From Methylobacterium bullatum (lineage in GTDB: Bacteria > Pseudomonadota > Alphaproteobacteria > Rhizobiales > Beijerinckiaceae), in contig NZ_NKUG01000054.1 in the NCBI RefSeq assembly GCF_014845095.1, forward strand, positions 31,209-95,208: 64,000 nucleotides of DNA. Reading direction: 5' to 3'. This document shows positions 37,149 through 45,338 of the stretch, in pieces (position 1 is the stretch's first letter; the number at the start of each line of letters is the position of its first letter). The notes beneath the pieces are model-generated. The model was given only the letters and a program-made list of their open reading frames with translations. It ran no database searches and was not told the origin of the DNA. A program made the translations under genes and the position numbers.

Positions 37149-38063
37149 ATGATCGCCACCCGGGTTCTCGACGCGGCCCAGCGCGCTCCTGGGCGACACG
37201 AGACCGAAGGCGCGCTCTCTCTCGCCGAGCGGATGCCGCGTCTGATCCTCGAATCGCGCCGTGTCTCCTCGACGCTCGCGCATGGTCTGCATGGCAGGCG
37301 GCGGGCGGGGCAGGGGGAGAGCTTCTGGCAGTTCCGGCCCTTCGTGGCGGGCGAAGCGGCGGCGCGGGTGGATTGGCGCCGCTCCGCCCGCGACGATAAG
37401 TTGTACGTGCGCGAGCGCGAATGGGAGGCGACCCACAACATCTGGTTCTGGATCGACCGTTCCGCCTCCATGGGATTCGCGTCGAGCCTCGGGCAGGGGC
37501 CGAAGGTCGAGCGCGCCCTCGTGCTCGGCCTCGCAGTCGCCGATGCCCTGGTCGAGGGGGGCGAGCGGGCGGGGCTTCTGGGTCTCACCAGGGCCACGGC
37601 CTCACGCCGCATCGTCGAGACCATGGCGCAGGCTCTGGTGGCCGACAAAGCCGGTCTTGAGCAGGACATGCCGCCGCGCGCCACGCCGGGCCGCTTCGAC
37701 GAGGCGATCCTCGTCAGCGATTTTCTCTCGCCGCTGGAACAGCTTAGAGAAGCGGTGGGCTCGCTGGCGGGCTCCGGTACGAGAGGTCATCTCGTCATGG
37801 TGGTCGACCCGGTGGAGGAGAGCTTTCCCTTTGCCGGGCAGGCGGTGCTGCACGATCCTGAGACCAAGATGAGCCTCGATATCGGCGACGCGGCGTCGTG
37901 GGGGGCGGCCTATCGCACCCGAATCGCCGCGCATCGGGACGGTCTCGCCGAGATCGCCCGCGCCCAGGGCTGGACTCTGACGATCCATCGCACCGACCGG
38001 CCGGCGAGCGAGGCGGCCCTGCGTCTCCTCACGCTGGTCGCCGCCGCGCGCGGGACGGGGTGA
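37149..38063 (+). CDS. DUF58-domain protein
   Basis: The 304-residue protein carries the DUF58 core: FRPFVAGEAAARVDWRRSAR near residues 63-82, then KLYVRERE and a VWA-like metal site IDRSASMGF (DxSxS) near residue 102. DUF58 proteins are usual partners of MoxR ATPases. No membrane segment is evident, so it is probably cytoplasmic. It begins 5 bp after the moxR-type gene and ends 11 bp before the next, indicating an operon. The biochemical role is unknown; a client adaptor or VWA partner is inferred. Confidence 0.9.
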   Translation: MIATRVLDAAQRAPGRHETEGALSLAERMPRLILESRRVSSTLAHGLHGRRRAGQGESFWQFRPFVAGEAAARVDWRRSARDDKLYVREREWEATHNIWFWIDRSASMGFASSLGQGPKVERALVLGLAVADALVEGGERAGLLGLTRATASRRIVETMAQALVADKAGLEQDMPPRATPGRFDEAILVSDFLSPLEQLREAVGSLAGSGTRGHLVMVVDPVEESFPFAGQAVLHDPETKMSLDIGDAASWGAAYRTRIAAHRDGLAEIARAQGWTLTIHRTDRPASEAALRLLTLVAAARGTG

Positions 38064-38073
38064 GGAGCAGCAC

Positions 38074-40899
38074 ATGTTCGGATTGCCCCTGACCTTCGCC
38101 GCGCCGCTGGCGCTCGCGGCGCTTATCGCATTGCCGGCATTGTGGTATTTGCTCCGGGTGACGCCGCCCCGGCCGCAGCGGATCGAGTTTCCCCCCCTGC
38201 GGATCATGGCCGACCTGCTGGCCAAGCGCGAGACGCCGGCGCGGACCCCGCCATGGCTGCTAATCCTCCGAATGATCGCCGCGGCTTGCCTGATCCTTGC
38301 CGTGTCGGGGCCGGTCTGGAACCCATCGGGTACCGGCGCGACCTCCGGGCGGACGCCGCTCATCGTCATGATCGATAACGGGTTTTCCGCCGCGCATGAC
38401 TGGCGCGAGCGCATGCGCGCCGCCACCGACGAGGTCGAGGCCGCCTCACGGGACGGTCGCCCCGTGGCCGTGGTCGCCCTAGCCGACGCCCCGGCGGCGT
38501 TGGAAGCGAAGACGCCCGCCGCCGCCCTTGACCGGCTCCGGGCCGTCGCGCCGCGCTCCCATCTACCGCAACGCGACGTCCATTTGACCGCCATCGGAGC
38601 CTTCCTCGACCGCCATCCGGCCGTCGCTGTGGTCTGGATCACCGATGGCGTTGCGGGTGTCGCATCCGACGCGTTCGGCAAGGGTTTGTCCGATGCGTTG
38701 AACAAAGCCGGCGCCCGTCTCACCATCCTGCGCGCCGACCGGCCACCGGCTCTGGCCCTCACCGCGGCCGAGAGCGGCGGCAAGCTCAGCGCCCATGTGC
38801 TGCGCGCTTCGGCCAATGGCCGCGATGCCGGCTTGGTCCGCGCCCTCGACCAGAAGGGCCTGCCCCTGGCCGAGCACGATTTCCGCTTCGCCGACGGGGC
38901 CACCGAAACCGAGGTCACGTTCGAGCTCCCCGTAGAGCTCCGCAACGGCATCAGCCGGCTGGAGATCGCTGCCGAGCGCTCGGCCGGCGCGGTGACGCTG
39001 ATGGACGAGCGCGGCAAGCGCCGCCGCGTCGGCCTGGTCTTCGGCGGCACCAACGATCAGGCCCAGCCGCTCCTGGCCCCGACCTACTATCTCTCCCGCG
39101 CGCTCACCCCCTTCGCCGACGTCCAGGAGGCACGCGGGGCCAAGGGGGTGGCCGAATCCGTCGGGCAGCTCCTCGACAATCAGGTCTCGGTGCTGGTCCT
39201 TGCCGATGTGGGCGCCCTCGACGAGGCGACCATGCGCCGGGTGGCGAGTTTCGTGAACGAGGGCGGCCTGCTGCTGCGCTTCGCCGGGCCGCGCTTGGCG
39301 GCCGGCAACGACACCCTGGTCCCCGTGCGCCTGCGCCGGGGCGGCAGGACCCTGGGCGGCACCCTGTCCTGGGACAGCCCCAGGACGCTCGCGACCTTTG
39401 CCCCGGAGAGTCCGTTTGCCGGGCTGGTGCCACCGGCGGATATCGGCGTGCGCCGCCAGATCCTAGCCGAGCCGGATGGCGACCTGCCGGGGCGGACCTG
39501 GGCCTCGCTGCAGGACGGCACGCCCATCGTCACCGCCGAGAAGCGTGGCAAGGGGCAGATCGTGCTGTTCCACGTCACCGCAGACACGACCTGGTCGAAC
39601 CTGCCGCTCTCCGGCCTGTTCATCGACATGCTGCGCCGCGTGGTCGCCCTGTCGGGCAGTGCGTCTCCGAATGGAGGGGAGGGGTCGACCCGGCCCGCCG
39701 CCGCCGTCCTGGCGCCCCGCCTCACTCTCGACGGGTTCGGGGCGCTGGGCAGCCCGCCTGCCGGTGCCACGGCGGTGCCGGACGATTACGGCGAGCGCTC
39801 CAGCCTCGAACACCCGGCCGGCTTCTATGGCCCGGCCGATGGCGGAGTCGCGGTGAACGCGCTCCGGCCCGACGACCGCCTGAAACCCCTCGACCTGTCG
39901 GCCTTCACCGACGCCCGCACCGGTTCGCTCACCGGCGGAGACACCCTCGACTTGCGCGCCACGCTGTTTACCGTGGCGCTGATGCTGCTGATCCTCGACA
40001 CCCTCGCCGGCCTCTGGCTCGGCGGCCTCTTCAACCGCTCGCGCGGGGGGCGGCTCGGACGCTTCGCCGGACGGGCGGCGGCGGTGCTCATCGTGGTCGG
40101 CATCGGCATCATGGGTGCGCCGCGCGGCGCGCATGCTCAGGAGGGCGCGCGGCCGAACACCTTCGACTCCGCCCTCGCCACCCGTCTGGCCTACGTCGTC
40201 ACCGGCGACGAGGCGACGGATACGGCCAGCCGCGCCGGGCTCAACGGTCTGACCCAAATGCTGGCCAGCCGGACCGCCCTGGAGCCGGGCGACCCGATCG
40301 GCATCGATCCGGGCAAGGACGAACTCGCCTTCTATCCGATCATCTACTGGCCCATCGTCGCCAGCCGCCCCCAGCCGAGCGAAGCCGCGATCCGCCGGAT
40401 CGACGCCTTCATGCGCAACGGCGGGACGGTCCTGTTCGACACCCGCGACGCGCTCACGGCGCGGCCGGGCGGCCCCCCGACACCGGAGGGGGCCTACCTG
40501 CGCAAGATGCTCTCCACCCTGGAAGTCCCGGAACTGGAGCCGGTTCCTACCGACCACGTGCTCACCAAGGCCTTCTACCTCGTGGACAATTTCCCCGGCC
40601 GCTACGCCACCGGCCAGACCTGGGTCGAGACCCTGCCGCCCGCCGGAGACGGGGCCGAACGCCGCCCCGCGCGGGCCGGGGACGGCGTCTCCCCCATCGT
40701 CATCACGGGCAACGACCTCGCCGCTGCCTGGGCGGTGGGCAAGCGCGGCGAGGCGCTCTACCCCATCGTCGGCGGTGACCAGCGCCAGCGCGAGATGTCG
40801 TTCCGCGGCGGCATCAACCTCGTCATCTACACGCTGACCGGCAACTACAAGGCGGATCAGGTCCACGTCCCGGCCCTGCTGGAGCGGTTGGGACAGTGA
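38074..40899 (+). CDS. BatA-like membrane protein with C-terminal DUF4159
   Basis: The 941-residue protein has an N-terminal BatA domain: membrane segment FAAPLALAALIALPALWYLL, then RIEFPPLRIMADLL, and a second segment near residue 70. A VWA-like region follows (LIVMIDNGFSA near 92). Two more membrane segments lie near ~635 and ~670. A C-terminal DUF4159 domain (~690-935) includes LAFYPIIYWPIVAS, FMRNGGTVLFDTRD and SFRGGINLVIYTLTGNYKAD. DUF4159 resembles a glutamine-amidotransferase-like fold without clear catalytic residues. It is the third gene of the MoxR cluster. The VWA region lacks a full DxSxS motif. Function unknown. Confidence 0.88.
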   Translation: MFGLPLTFAAPLALAALIALPALWYLLRVTPPRPQRIEFPPLRIMADLLAKRETPARTPPWLLILRMIAAACLILAVSGPVWNPSGTGATSGRTPLIVMIDNGFSAAHDWRERMRAATDEVEAASRDGRPVAVVALADAPAALEAKTPAAALDRLRAVAPRSHLPQRDVHLTAIGAFLDRHPAVAVVWITDGVAGVASDAFGKGLSDALNKAGARLTILRADRPPALALTAAESGGKLSAHVLRASANGRDAGLVRALDQKGLPLAEHDFRFADGATETEVTFELPVELRNGISRLEIAAERSAGAVTLMDERGKRRRVGLVFGGTNDQAQPLLAPTYYLSRALTPFADVQEARGAKGVAESVGQLLDNQVSVLVLADVGALDEATMRRVASFVNEGGLLLRFAGPRLAAGNDTLVPVRLRRGGRTLGGTLSWDSPRTLATFAPESPFAGLVPPADIGVRRQILAEPDGDLPGRTWASLQDGTPIVTAEKRGKGQIVLFHVTADTTWSNLPLSGLFIDMLRRVVALSGSASPNGGEGSTRPAAAVLAPRLTLDGFGALGSPPAGATAVPDDYGERSSLEHPAGFYGPADGGVAVNALRPDDRLKPLDLSAFTDARTGSLTGGDTLDLRATLFTVALMLLILDTLAGLWLGGLFNRSRGGRLGRFAGRAAAVLIVVGIGIMGAPRGAHAQEGARPNTFDSALATRLAYVVTGDEATDTASRAGLNGLTQMLASRTALEPGDPIGIDPGKDELAFYPIIYWPIVASRPQPSEAAIRRIDAFMRNGGTVLFDTRDALTARPGGPPTPEGAYLRKMLSTLEVPELEPVPTDHVLTKAFYLVDNFPGRYATGQTWVETLPPAGDGAERRPARAGDGVSPIVITGNDLAAAWAVGKRGEALYPIVGGDQRQREMSFRGGINLVIYTLTGNYKADQVHVPALLERLGQ

Positions 40900-40933
40900 T
40901 GGCCTTTCAGACGGCGTATCGGGTCGGGCTCGT

Positions 40934-40957
40934 CCCTCCCCCCTCTGCGGGGGAGGG
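40934..40957. repeat. Short G/C hairpin
   Basis: CCCTCCCCC and CGGGGGAGGG arms around a short loop, 35 bp after the stop of the DUF4159 gene. There is no T-run. It opens a gap (40900-41461) that holds only repeats. Confidence 0.5.
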
Positions 40958-40987
40958 TGGTCGCGGAGGTCATAGAATACGCGGGTT

Positions 40988-41081
40988 CCCTCTCCTGGAA
41001 GGAGAGGGACAGGGTGAGGTGTGTGACCTTTTCGGAGAGACCTCTCACCTCACCCCAACCCGCTCCTTCCAGGAGAGGGGG
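40988..41081. repeat. ~94-bp imperfect palindromic repeat, copy A
   Basis: The element begins CCCTCTCCTGGAAGGAGAGG and ends CGCTCCTTCCAGGAGAGGGG, with internal GGGTGAGG and CCTCACCCCAACCC, so it can fold into a long imperfect hairpin. A diverged copy lies at 41186-41274. It resembles REP-type palindromes seen in many Rhizobiales genomes. Confidence 0.75.
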
Positions 41082-41185
41082 CCTGTTGCGCTTTTCATCA
41101 ACGCCTCGGCAGACCAGTTCCGTGGTCGCTTCCCTTCGCCCGTTGCGGACTGCGGTTCTCACGCAGATCGTGGGACGCACGAGTT

Positions 41186-41274
41186 CCCTCCCCAGGAAGG
41201 AAAGAGACAGTGTGAGGGGTATGACCTCTGCGAAGAGGGACCACACCTCACCCCAACCCGCCCCTTCCAAAAGA
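41186..41274. repeat. ~89-bp imperfect palindromic repeat, copy B
   Basis: This is related to the element at 40988-41081: it keeps the GTTCCCTC start, GGAAGGAAAGAGACAG, TATGACCTCTGCGAAGAG and CACCTCACCCCAACCCGC, but the final arm is eroded (CCCTTCCAAAAG). The order and orientation are the same as copy A, so this looks like a tandem duplication followed by drift. Confidence 0.7.
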
Positions 41275-41298
41275 CAATGAGCGATATCCGTCCCTCCG

Positions 41299-41413
41299 AC
41301 CTCATCCTGAGGCGCCGGAGCGCAGCGGAGGCCTCGAAGGAGGCCTCCAATCCGCTCGGAAGGTACTGGAAGGCTCCTTCGAGGCCCGCTTTGCGGGCAC
41401 CTCAGGATGAGGT
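41299..41413. repeat. Dispersed ~115-bp palindromic element, copy 1
   Basis: The ends are ACCTCATCCTGAGG and CCTCAGGATGAGGT, complementary to each other and each nearly self-complementary. Inside, GGCCTCGAAGGAGGCCTCC pairs with GGCTCCTTCGAGGCC. The whole element can form a long hairpin. Related copies lie at 49331-49446 and 56373-56486. It sits between two genes of the MoxR cluster, 48 bp before the next start codon. Confidence 0.9.
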
Positions 41414-41461
41414 GTTTGGGTTGGAGACCGTGGGAAGCCGAAACTCGGAGGCCGCTAGCCC

Positions 41462-43546
41462 ATGCTGAGCCTCAGTTTCACCCCCCTCATCCCGTGGCCG
41501 GTCATTGCCGGGTTCGGCGTTCTGGTGGCGATCTTCGTCGTTCTCGCCTTCGTGGCGCGGGGGCGCACGGCGGTCCTGCGGGCGCTGGCCCTCGGGCTTG
41601 TGCTGCTGGCCATCGCCAACCCGTCCCTGGTGCGCGAGGATCGCGAGCCGGTGAAGGACATCGCGGCCATCGTCGTCGACCGGTCCGGGTCGCAAAGTCT
41701 CGGTGACCGCCCGGCCATGACCGATACGGTCCGGGCCGAATTGCAGCGGCGCTTCGGCTCGCTCACCAACATCGAGCCACGCTTCATCGACGTGCCCGAC
41801 GCCAAGGACGGCGACGACGGCACCAAGCTGTTCACGGCCCTGTCCCAGGGCCTCGCCGACGTCCCGCCGGATCGGCTCGCCGGGGTGGTGATGCTGACGG
41901 ACGGAGTGGTCCACGACATCCCGGCCAACGTCGCGGCGCTCGGCATCAAGGCGCCGCTCCATGTCCTCGTCACCGGACATCCCGACGAGCGCGACCGGCA
42001 GATCAAGCTGATCGAGGCGCCGCGATTCGGCATCGTCGGGCGCGATCTCACCATCCGCGCCGAGGTGATGGAGCGCGGCGGCACCGGCAGCGCCACCGTT
42101 ACCGTGCGCCGCGACGGCGAGGAGATCGGACGCCGCACCTTCCCCACCGGCCAGCCCTTCTCGCTCACCACCAAGATCGAGCATGGCGGCCCCAACGTCG
42201 TGGAGATCGAGGTCGAGCCGCTGCCCGGCGAGTTGACCACGATCAACAACCGCGCCGTCCTGCCCATCGAGGGCATCCGCGAGAAGCTGCGCGTGCTCCT
42301 CGTCTCGGGCGAGCCCCACCAGGGTGAGCGGACCTGGCGCAACCTGCTGAAATCGGACGCCAACGTCGATCTCGTCCACTTCACCATCCTGCGCCCCCCG
42401 GAGAAGCAGGACGGCACGCCGATTTCCGAGCTGTCGCTCATCGCCTTCCCGACGCGCGAACTGTTCGTCCAGAAGATCAAGGATTTCGACCTCATCATCT
42501 TCGACCGCTACGCCAACCAGAGCGTGCTGCCTTCGGCCTATTTCGACAACATCGTCCGCTATGTCCGCGATGGCGGCGCGCTGCTCATCGCGGCGGGGCC
42601 GGAATTCGCCTCGTCGGCCAGCCTCGCCCGTACCCGGCTCTCCCAGATCCTGCCGGGCGAACCCAATGGCCGCGTGGTCGAGCAGCCCTACAAGGCGGCG
42701 CTGACGGGCACCGGCACCCGCCATCCCGTCACCCGCGCCCTGCCCGGATCGGAGGCCTCTCCCCCGGCCTGGGGCGACTGGCTGCGCATCGTCTCCGCCC
42801 AGACCAAGCCCGGCGTCCAGCCGATCCTGCAGGGGCCGAACGCCCTGCCGCTCCTCGCTCTCTCGCGGGAGGACAAGGGCCGTGTCGCCCTGCTCCTCTC
42901 CGACCATGCCTGGCTCTGGGCGCGGGGCTACCAGGAAGGCGGCCCCTATCTCGACCTGCTGCGCCGCCTCGGCCATTGGCTGATGAAGGAGCCGGCCCTG
43001 GAAGAGGAGGCCCTGCGGGCGCAGACGACGGGGCATGGCCGCGAAGTCCGCGTCGAGCGTCAGACCATGGCCGAGACCACCGACCCCGTCACCGTGAAGG
43101 GGCCGACCGGACCGGAGCGGACGCTGACTCTCACGGCCGGGGAGCCCGGCCTGTTCAGCACGACCTTCGAGGCCACGGAACTCGGGCTCCACACCCTGCG
43201 CTCCGGCTCGCTCATCGCCTTCGTCAGCGTCGGGCCGCCGAACCCGCGCGAGCTCACCGACGTGTTCAGCGATACCGAGCGTCTGAAGGCCCTGGCCGAA
43301 GGGACCGGCGGGTCGATCCGCCGCCTCGCCGATGCGGGCGGGAGCACCGTCGTGCCGCGCCTTCAGGCCGTGCGCAGTGGGCGTCTGGCCGGCGCCGACT
43401 GGATCGGCTTCCGCCCGAGCGACAGTGCCGTCATCCGCGGCGTCGAGGTCTACCCCCTGGCGCTGGGCCTATGGGCGCTGGTGGCGCTGGCCGGTGCGGT
43501 GCTGGCGATGTGGCTGGTGGAAGGCAGGCGCGGGCGGGCGGCGTGA
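41462..43546 (+). CDS. Large membrane protein with VWA-like and amidotransferase-like regions
   Basis: The 694-residue protein begins with two membrane segments (residues ~12-32 and ~38-56), then a VWA-like region with AIVVDRSGSQSL (DxSxS) near residue 70 and VMLTDGVVHD. An Ig-like segment follows (~185-270), then a region resembling class I glutamine-amidotransferase-like folds (~275-500: LRVLLVSGEPHQGE, DGGALLIAAGPEF). A C-terminal membrane segment lies at ~665-687. It fits as the last gene of the MoxR-DUF58-BatA cluster, although a 562-bp repeat-filled gap separates it from the DUF4159 gene. No enzymatic activity can be claimed. Confidence 0.85.
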   Translation: MLSLSFTPLIPWPVIAGFGVLVAIFVVLAFVARGRTAVLRALALGLVLLAIANPSLVREDREPVKDIAAIVVDRSGSQSLGDRPAMTDTVRAELQRRFGSLTNIEPRFIDVPDAKDGDDGTKLFTALSQGLADVPPDRLAGVVMLTDGVVHDIPANVAALGIKAPLHVLVTGHPDERDRQIKLIEAPRFGIVGRDLTIRAEVMERGGTGSATVTVRRDGEEIGRRTFPTGQPFSLTTKIEHGGPNVVEIEVEPLPGELTTINNRAVLPIEGIREKLRVLLVSGEPHQGERTWRNLLKSDANVDLVHFTILRPPEKQDGTPISELSLIAFPTRELFVQKIKDFDLIIFDRYANQSVLPSAYFDNIVRYVRDGGALLIAAGPEFASSASLARTRLSQILPGEPNGRVVEQPYKAALTGTGTRHPVTRALPGSEASPPAWGDWLRIVSAQTKPGVQPILQGPNALPLLALSREDKGRVALLLSDHAWLWARGYQEGGPYLDLLRRLGHWLMKEPALEEEALRAQTTGHGREVRVERQTMAETTDPVTVKGPTGPERTLTLTAGEPGLFSTTFEATELGLHTLRSGSLIAFVSVGPPNPRELTDVFSDTERLKALAEGTGGSIRRLADAGGSTVVPRLQAVRSGRLAGADWIGFRPSDSAVIRGVEVYPLALGLWALVALAGAVLAMWLVEGRRGRAA

Positions 43547-43579
43547 CGGGCGAACGGGTTTTTCTCACCGCAGGACGCG

Positions 43580-43695
43580 TCCCTCTCCCCCTTGTGAGGA
43601 GAGGTTAGGAGTGGGGGTGGTTGAGCGACCCTCATTCAGCTGAGGCTGGCGGAACCACCCCCACCTCCAACTCCTCCCCACAAGGGGGAGGAGGG
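43580..43695. repeat. 116-bp long inverted repeat in a convergent intergenic gap
   Basis: The left arm (CCCTCTCCCCCTTGTGAGG, GAGTGGGGGTGGTT) is largely complementary to the right arm (AACCACCCCCACCTC, CCACAAGGGGGAGGAGGG), with ~30 bp between. It fills the space between a plus-strand stop (43546) and the GNAT stop at 43696. It could serve as a bidirectional terminator or be a REP-like element. The sequence differs from the 115-bp family. Confidence 0.8.
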
Positions 43696-44226
43696 TCAGC
43701 CTCGCGTCTCGCCGCCCAAGATTGCGAGCGAACGAACGGGTCTAACGGTCCCCGAAACCGTCTCCGAGGCGCCGGGACGGAGTTCGAGCCAGAGGAATCG
43801 CGCGGGATCCACCGGTCCCGGCGGCAGCACGCGGCCCGGCGGCACGGGCGTGAAGCCGAAGCGGCGGTAATAGGGCGCGTCACCCACCAGAACCACGACG
43901 CCGTGGCCGCCGGCCCGCGCGGCGTCGAGGCTCGCCCGCATCAGCGATCCGCCGATGCCGCGTTGTCCGAAGCTCGGATCCACCGTGAGCGGCCCCAGCA
44001 CCAAAAGGGGGCCGCCCGCCTCAGCCGGAGCGACTCGGACCGAGCCGACGAGATAGGTGCCGACCAGCGCGGTGAAGCAGAGATCGCCCAGGGGCAGGGT
44101 GCCTTCGCGCAGGCGATAGGCGGTGCGGGCGAAGCGTCCCGGCCCGAAGGCGCGGGCATGGAGGCGCTCGATGGAATCGGCATCGCCCGGCCGCTCGGGC
44201 CGGATGACGAGGGGCAGGCTGGTCAT
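43696..44226 (-). CDS. GNAT-family N-acetyltransferase
   Basis: The 176-residue protein is an acetyl-CoA-dependent N-acetyltransferase. It has the GNAT core: IRPERPGDADSIERLHARAF at the start, LGPLTVDPSFGQRGIGGSLM near residues 78-96 holding the acetyl-CoA loop (QRGIGG), and GDAPYYRRFGFTPVPP near residue 115, typical of the YhbS-like group. The substrate is unknown. Its ATG overlaps the yejB stop by 4 bp (ATGA), so it is co-translated with the peptide transporter genes. Confidence 0.9.
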   Translation of the reverse strand: MTSLPLVIRPERPGDADSIERLHARAFGPGRFARTAYRLREGTLPLGDLCFTALVGTYLVGSVRVAPAEAGGPLLVLGPLTVDPSFGQRGIGGSLMRASLDAARAGGHGVVVLVGDAPYYRRFGFTPVPPGRVLPPGPVDPARFLWLELRPGASETVSGTVRPVRSLAILGGETRG

Positions 44227-45329
44227 GTGGCCCGGGCGGAGAAGTCGATGCGCGGATCGATCCAAGTGTAGATCAGGTCGGAGAGCAGGTTCACCGCGAG
44301 CCCCATCAGCGAGAAGATGTAGAGCGTGGCGAAGACGATGGGGTAATCGCGCCCGACGATGGCGGTGAAGGACAGGAGCCCGAGCCCGTCGAGGGAGAAG
44401 ATCGTCTCGATAAGCAGGGAGCCGGCGAAAAAGGCCGAGATGAAGGCGCCGGGAAAGCCCGCCACCACGATCAGCATGGCGTTGCGGAAGACGTGGCCAT
44501 AGAGCACCCGCCGCTCGGTGAGGCCCTTCATCCGCGCCGTCATCACGTATTGCTTGCGAATCTCGTCGAGGAACGAGTTCTTGGTGAGCAGGGTCGAGGT
44601 GGCGAAAGCGCCGAGCACCAGGGCGGTGAGCGGCAGCGTCATGTGCCAGGCGTAATCGACGATCTTGCCCCAGAGGGTGAAGGTCTCCCAGCCCTCGCTG
44701 GTGAGGCCGCGGATCGGGAAGACCTGCAGGAACGAGCCGCCGGCGAACAGGATGATGAGGGCGATGCCGAACAGGAAGCTCGGGATGGCATAGCCGACGA
44801 TGACGATGCTGGAGGTCCACAGGTCGAAGCGCGAGCCGTCCTTCACCGCTTTCCGGATGCCCAGCGGAATCGAGATCGCGTAGGACAGCAGCGTCATCCA
44901 CAGGCCGAGGGAGATCGAAACCGGCAGGCGCTCGCGGATCAGCTGCAGCACCGACACATCGCGAAAATAGCTCTTTCCGAAATCGAAGGTGGCGTAGTCC
45001 CACAGCATCTTTGCGAAGCGCTCGGGGGCCGGCTTGTCGAAGCCGAATTGCTGTTCGAGCTTTTTGATGAAGGCCGGGTCGAGCCCCTGCGCGCCGCGAT
45101 AGCGCGAACTCGCCTCCGAGCCGCCGCCGGCCGAGCGCCCGCTGCCGCCGAGGTCGCCGGCGCCTCCCGTGACGCGGGACAGGCTGCCCTCGTTCTGGCC
45201 CTGCAACTGCGCCAGCACGCGCTCCACCGGCCCGCCGGGGGCGAACTGCACGATGACGAAGGTGATGAGCATGATCCCGAAGATCGTCGGGACCATGAGG
45301 GCGATGCGGCGCAGGATGTAGGCGAGCAT
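44223..45329 (-). CDS. yejB: YejB-type ABC transporter permease (peptide/microcin C family)
   Basis: The 368-residue inner-membrane permease belongs to the oligopeptide/dipeptide group. It starts MLAYILRRIALMVPTIFGIM, has the long periplasmic insertion typical of YejB (Gly/Ser-rich, residues ~45-80) and carries the cytoplasmic EAA-like loop near residues 255-285 (NSFLDEIRKQYVMTARMKGL, then GHVFRNAMLI). Two substrate-binding-protein genes precede it. The expected second permease (YejE) and ATPase (YejF) genes do not follow; a GNAT gene does. Confidence 0.94.
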   Translation of the reverse strand: MLAYILRRIALMVPTIFGIMLITFVIVQFAPGGPVERVLAQLQGQNEGSLSRVTGGAGDLGGSGRSAGGGSEASSRYRGAQGLDPAFIKKLEQQFGFDKPAPERFAKMLWDYATFDFGKSYFRDVSVLQLIRERLPVSISLGLWMTLLSYAISIPLGIRKAVKDGSRFDLWTSSIVIVGYAIPSFLFGIALIILFAGGSFLQVFPIRGLTSEGWETFTLWGKIVDYAWHMTLPLTALVLGAFATSTLLTKNSFLDEIRKQYVMTARMKGLTERRVLYGHVFRNAMLIVVAGFPGAFISAFFAGSLLIETIFSLDGLGLLSFTAIVGRDYPIVFATLYIFSLMGLAVNLLSDLIYTWIDPRIDFSARAT

Positions 45330-45338
45330 GTCTGGTCC

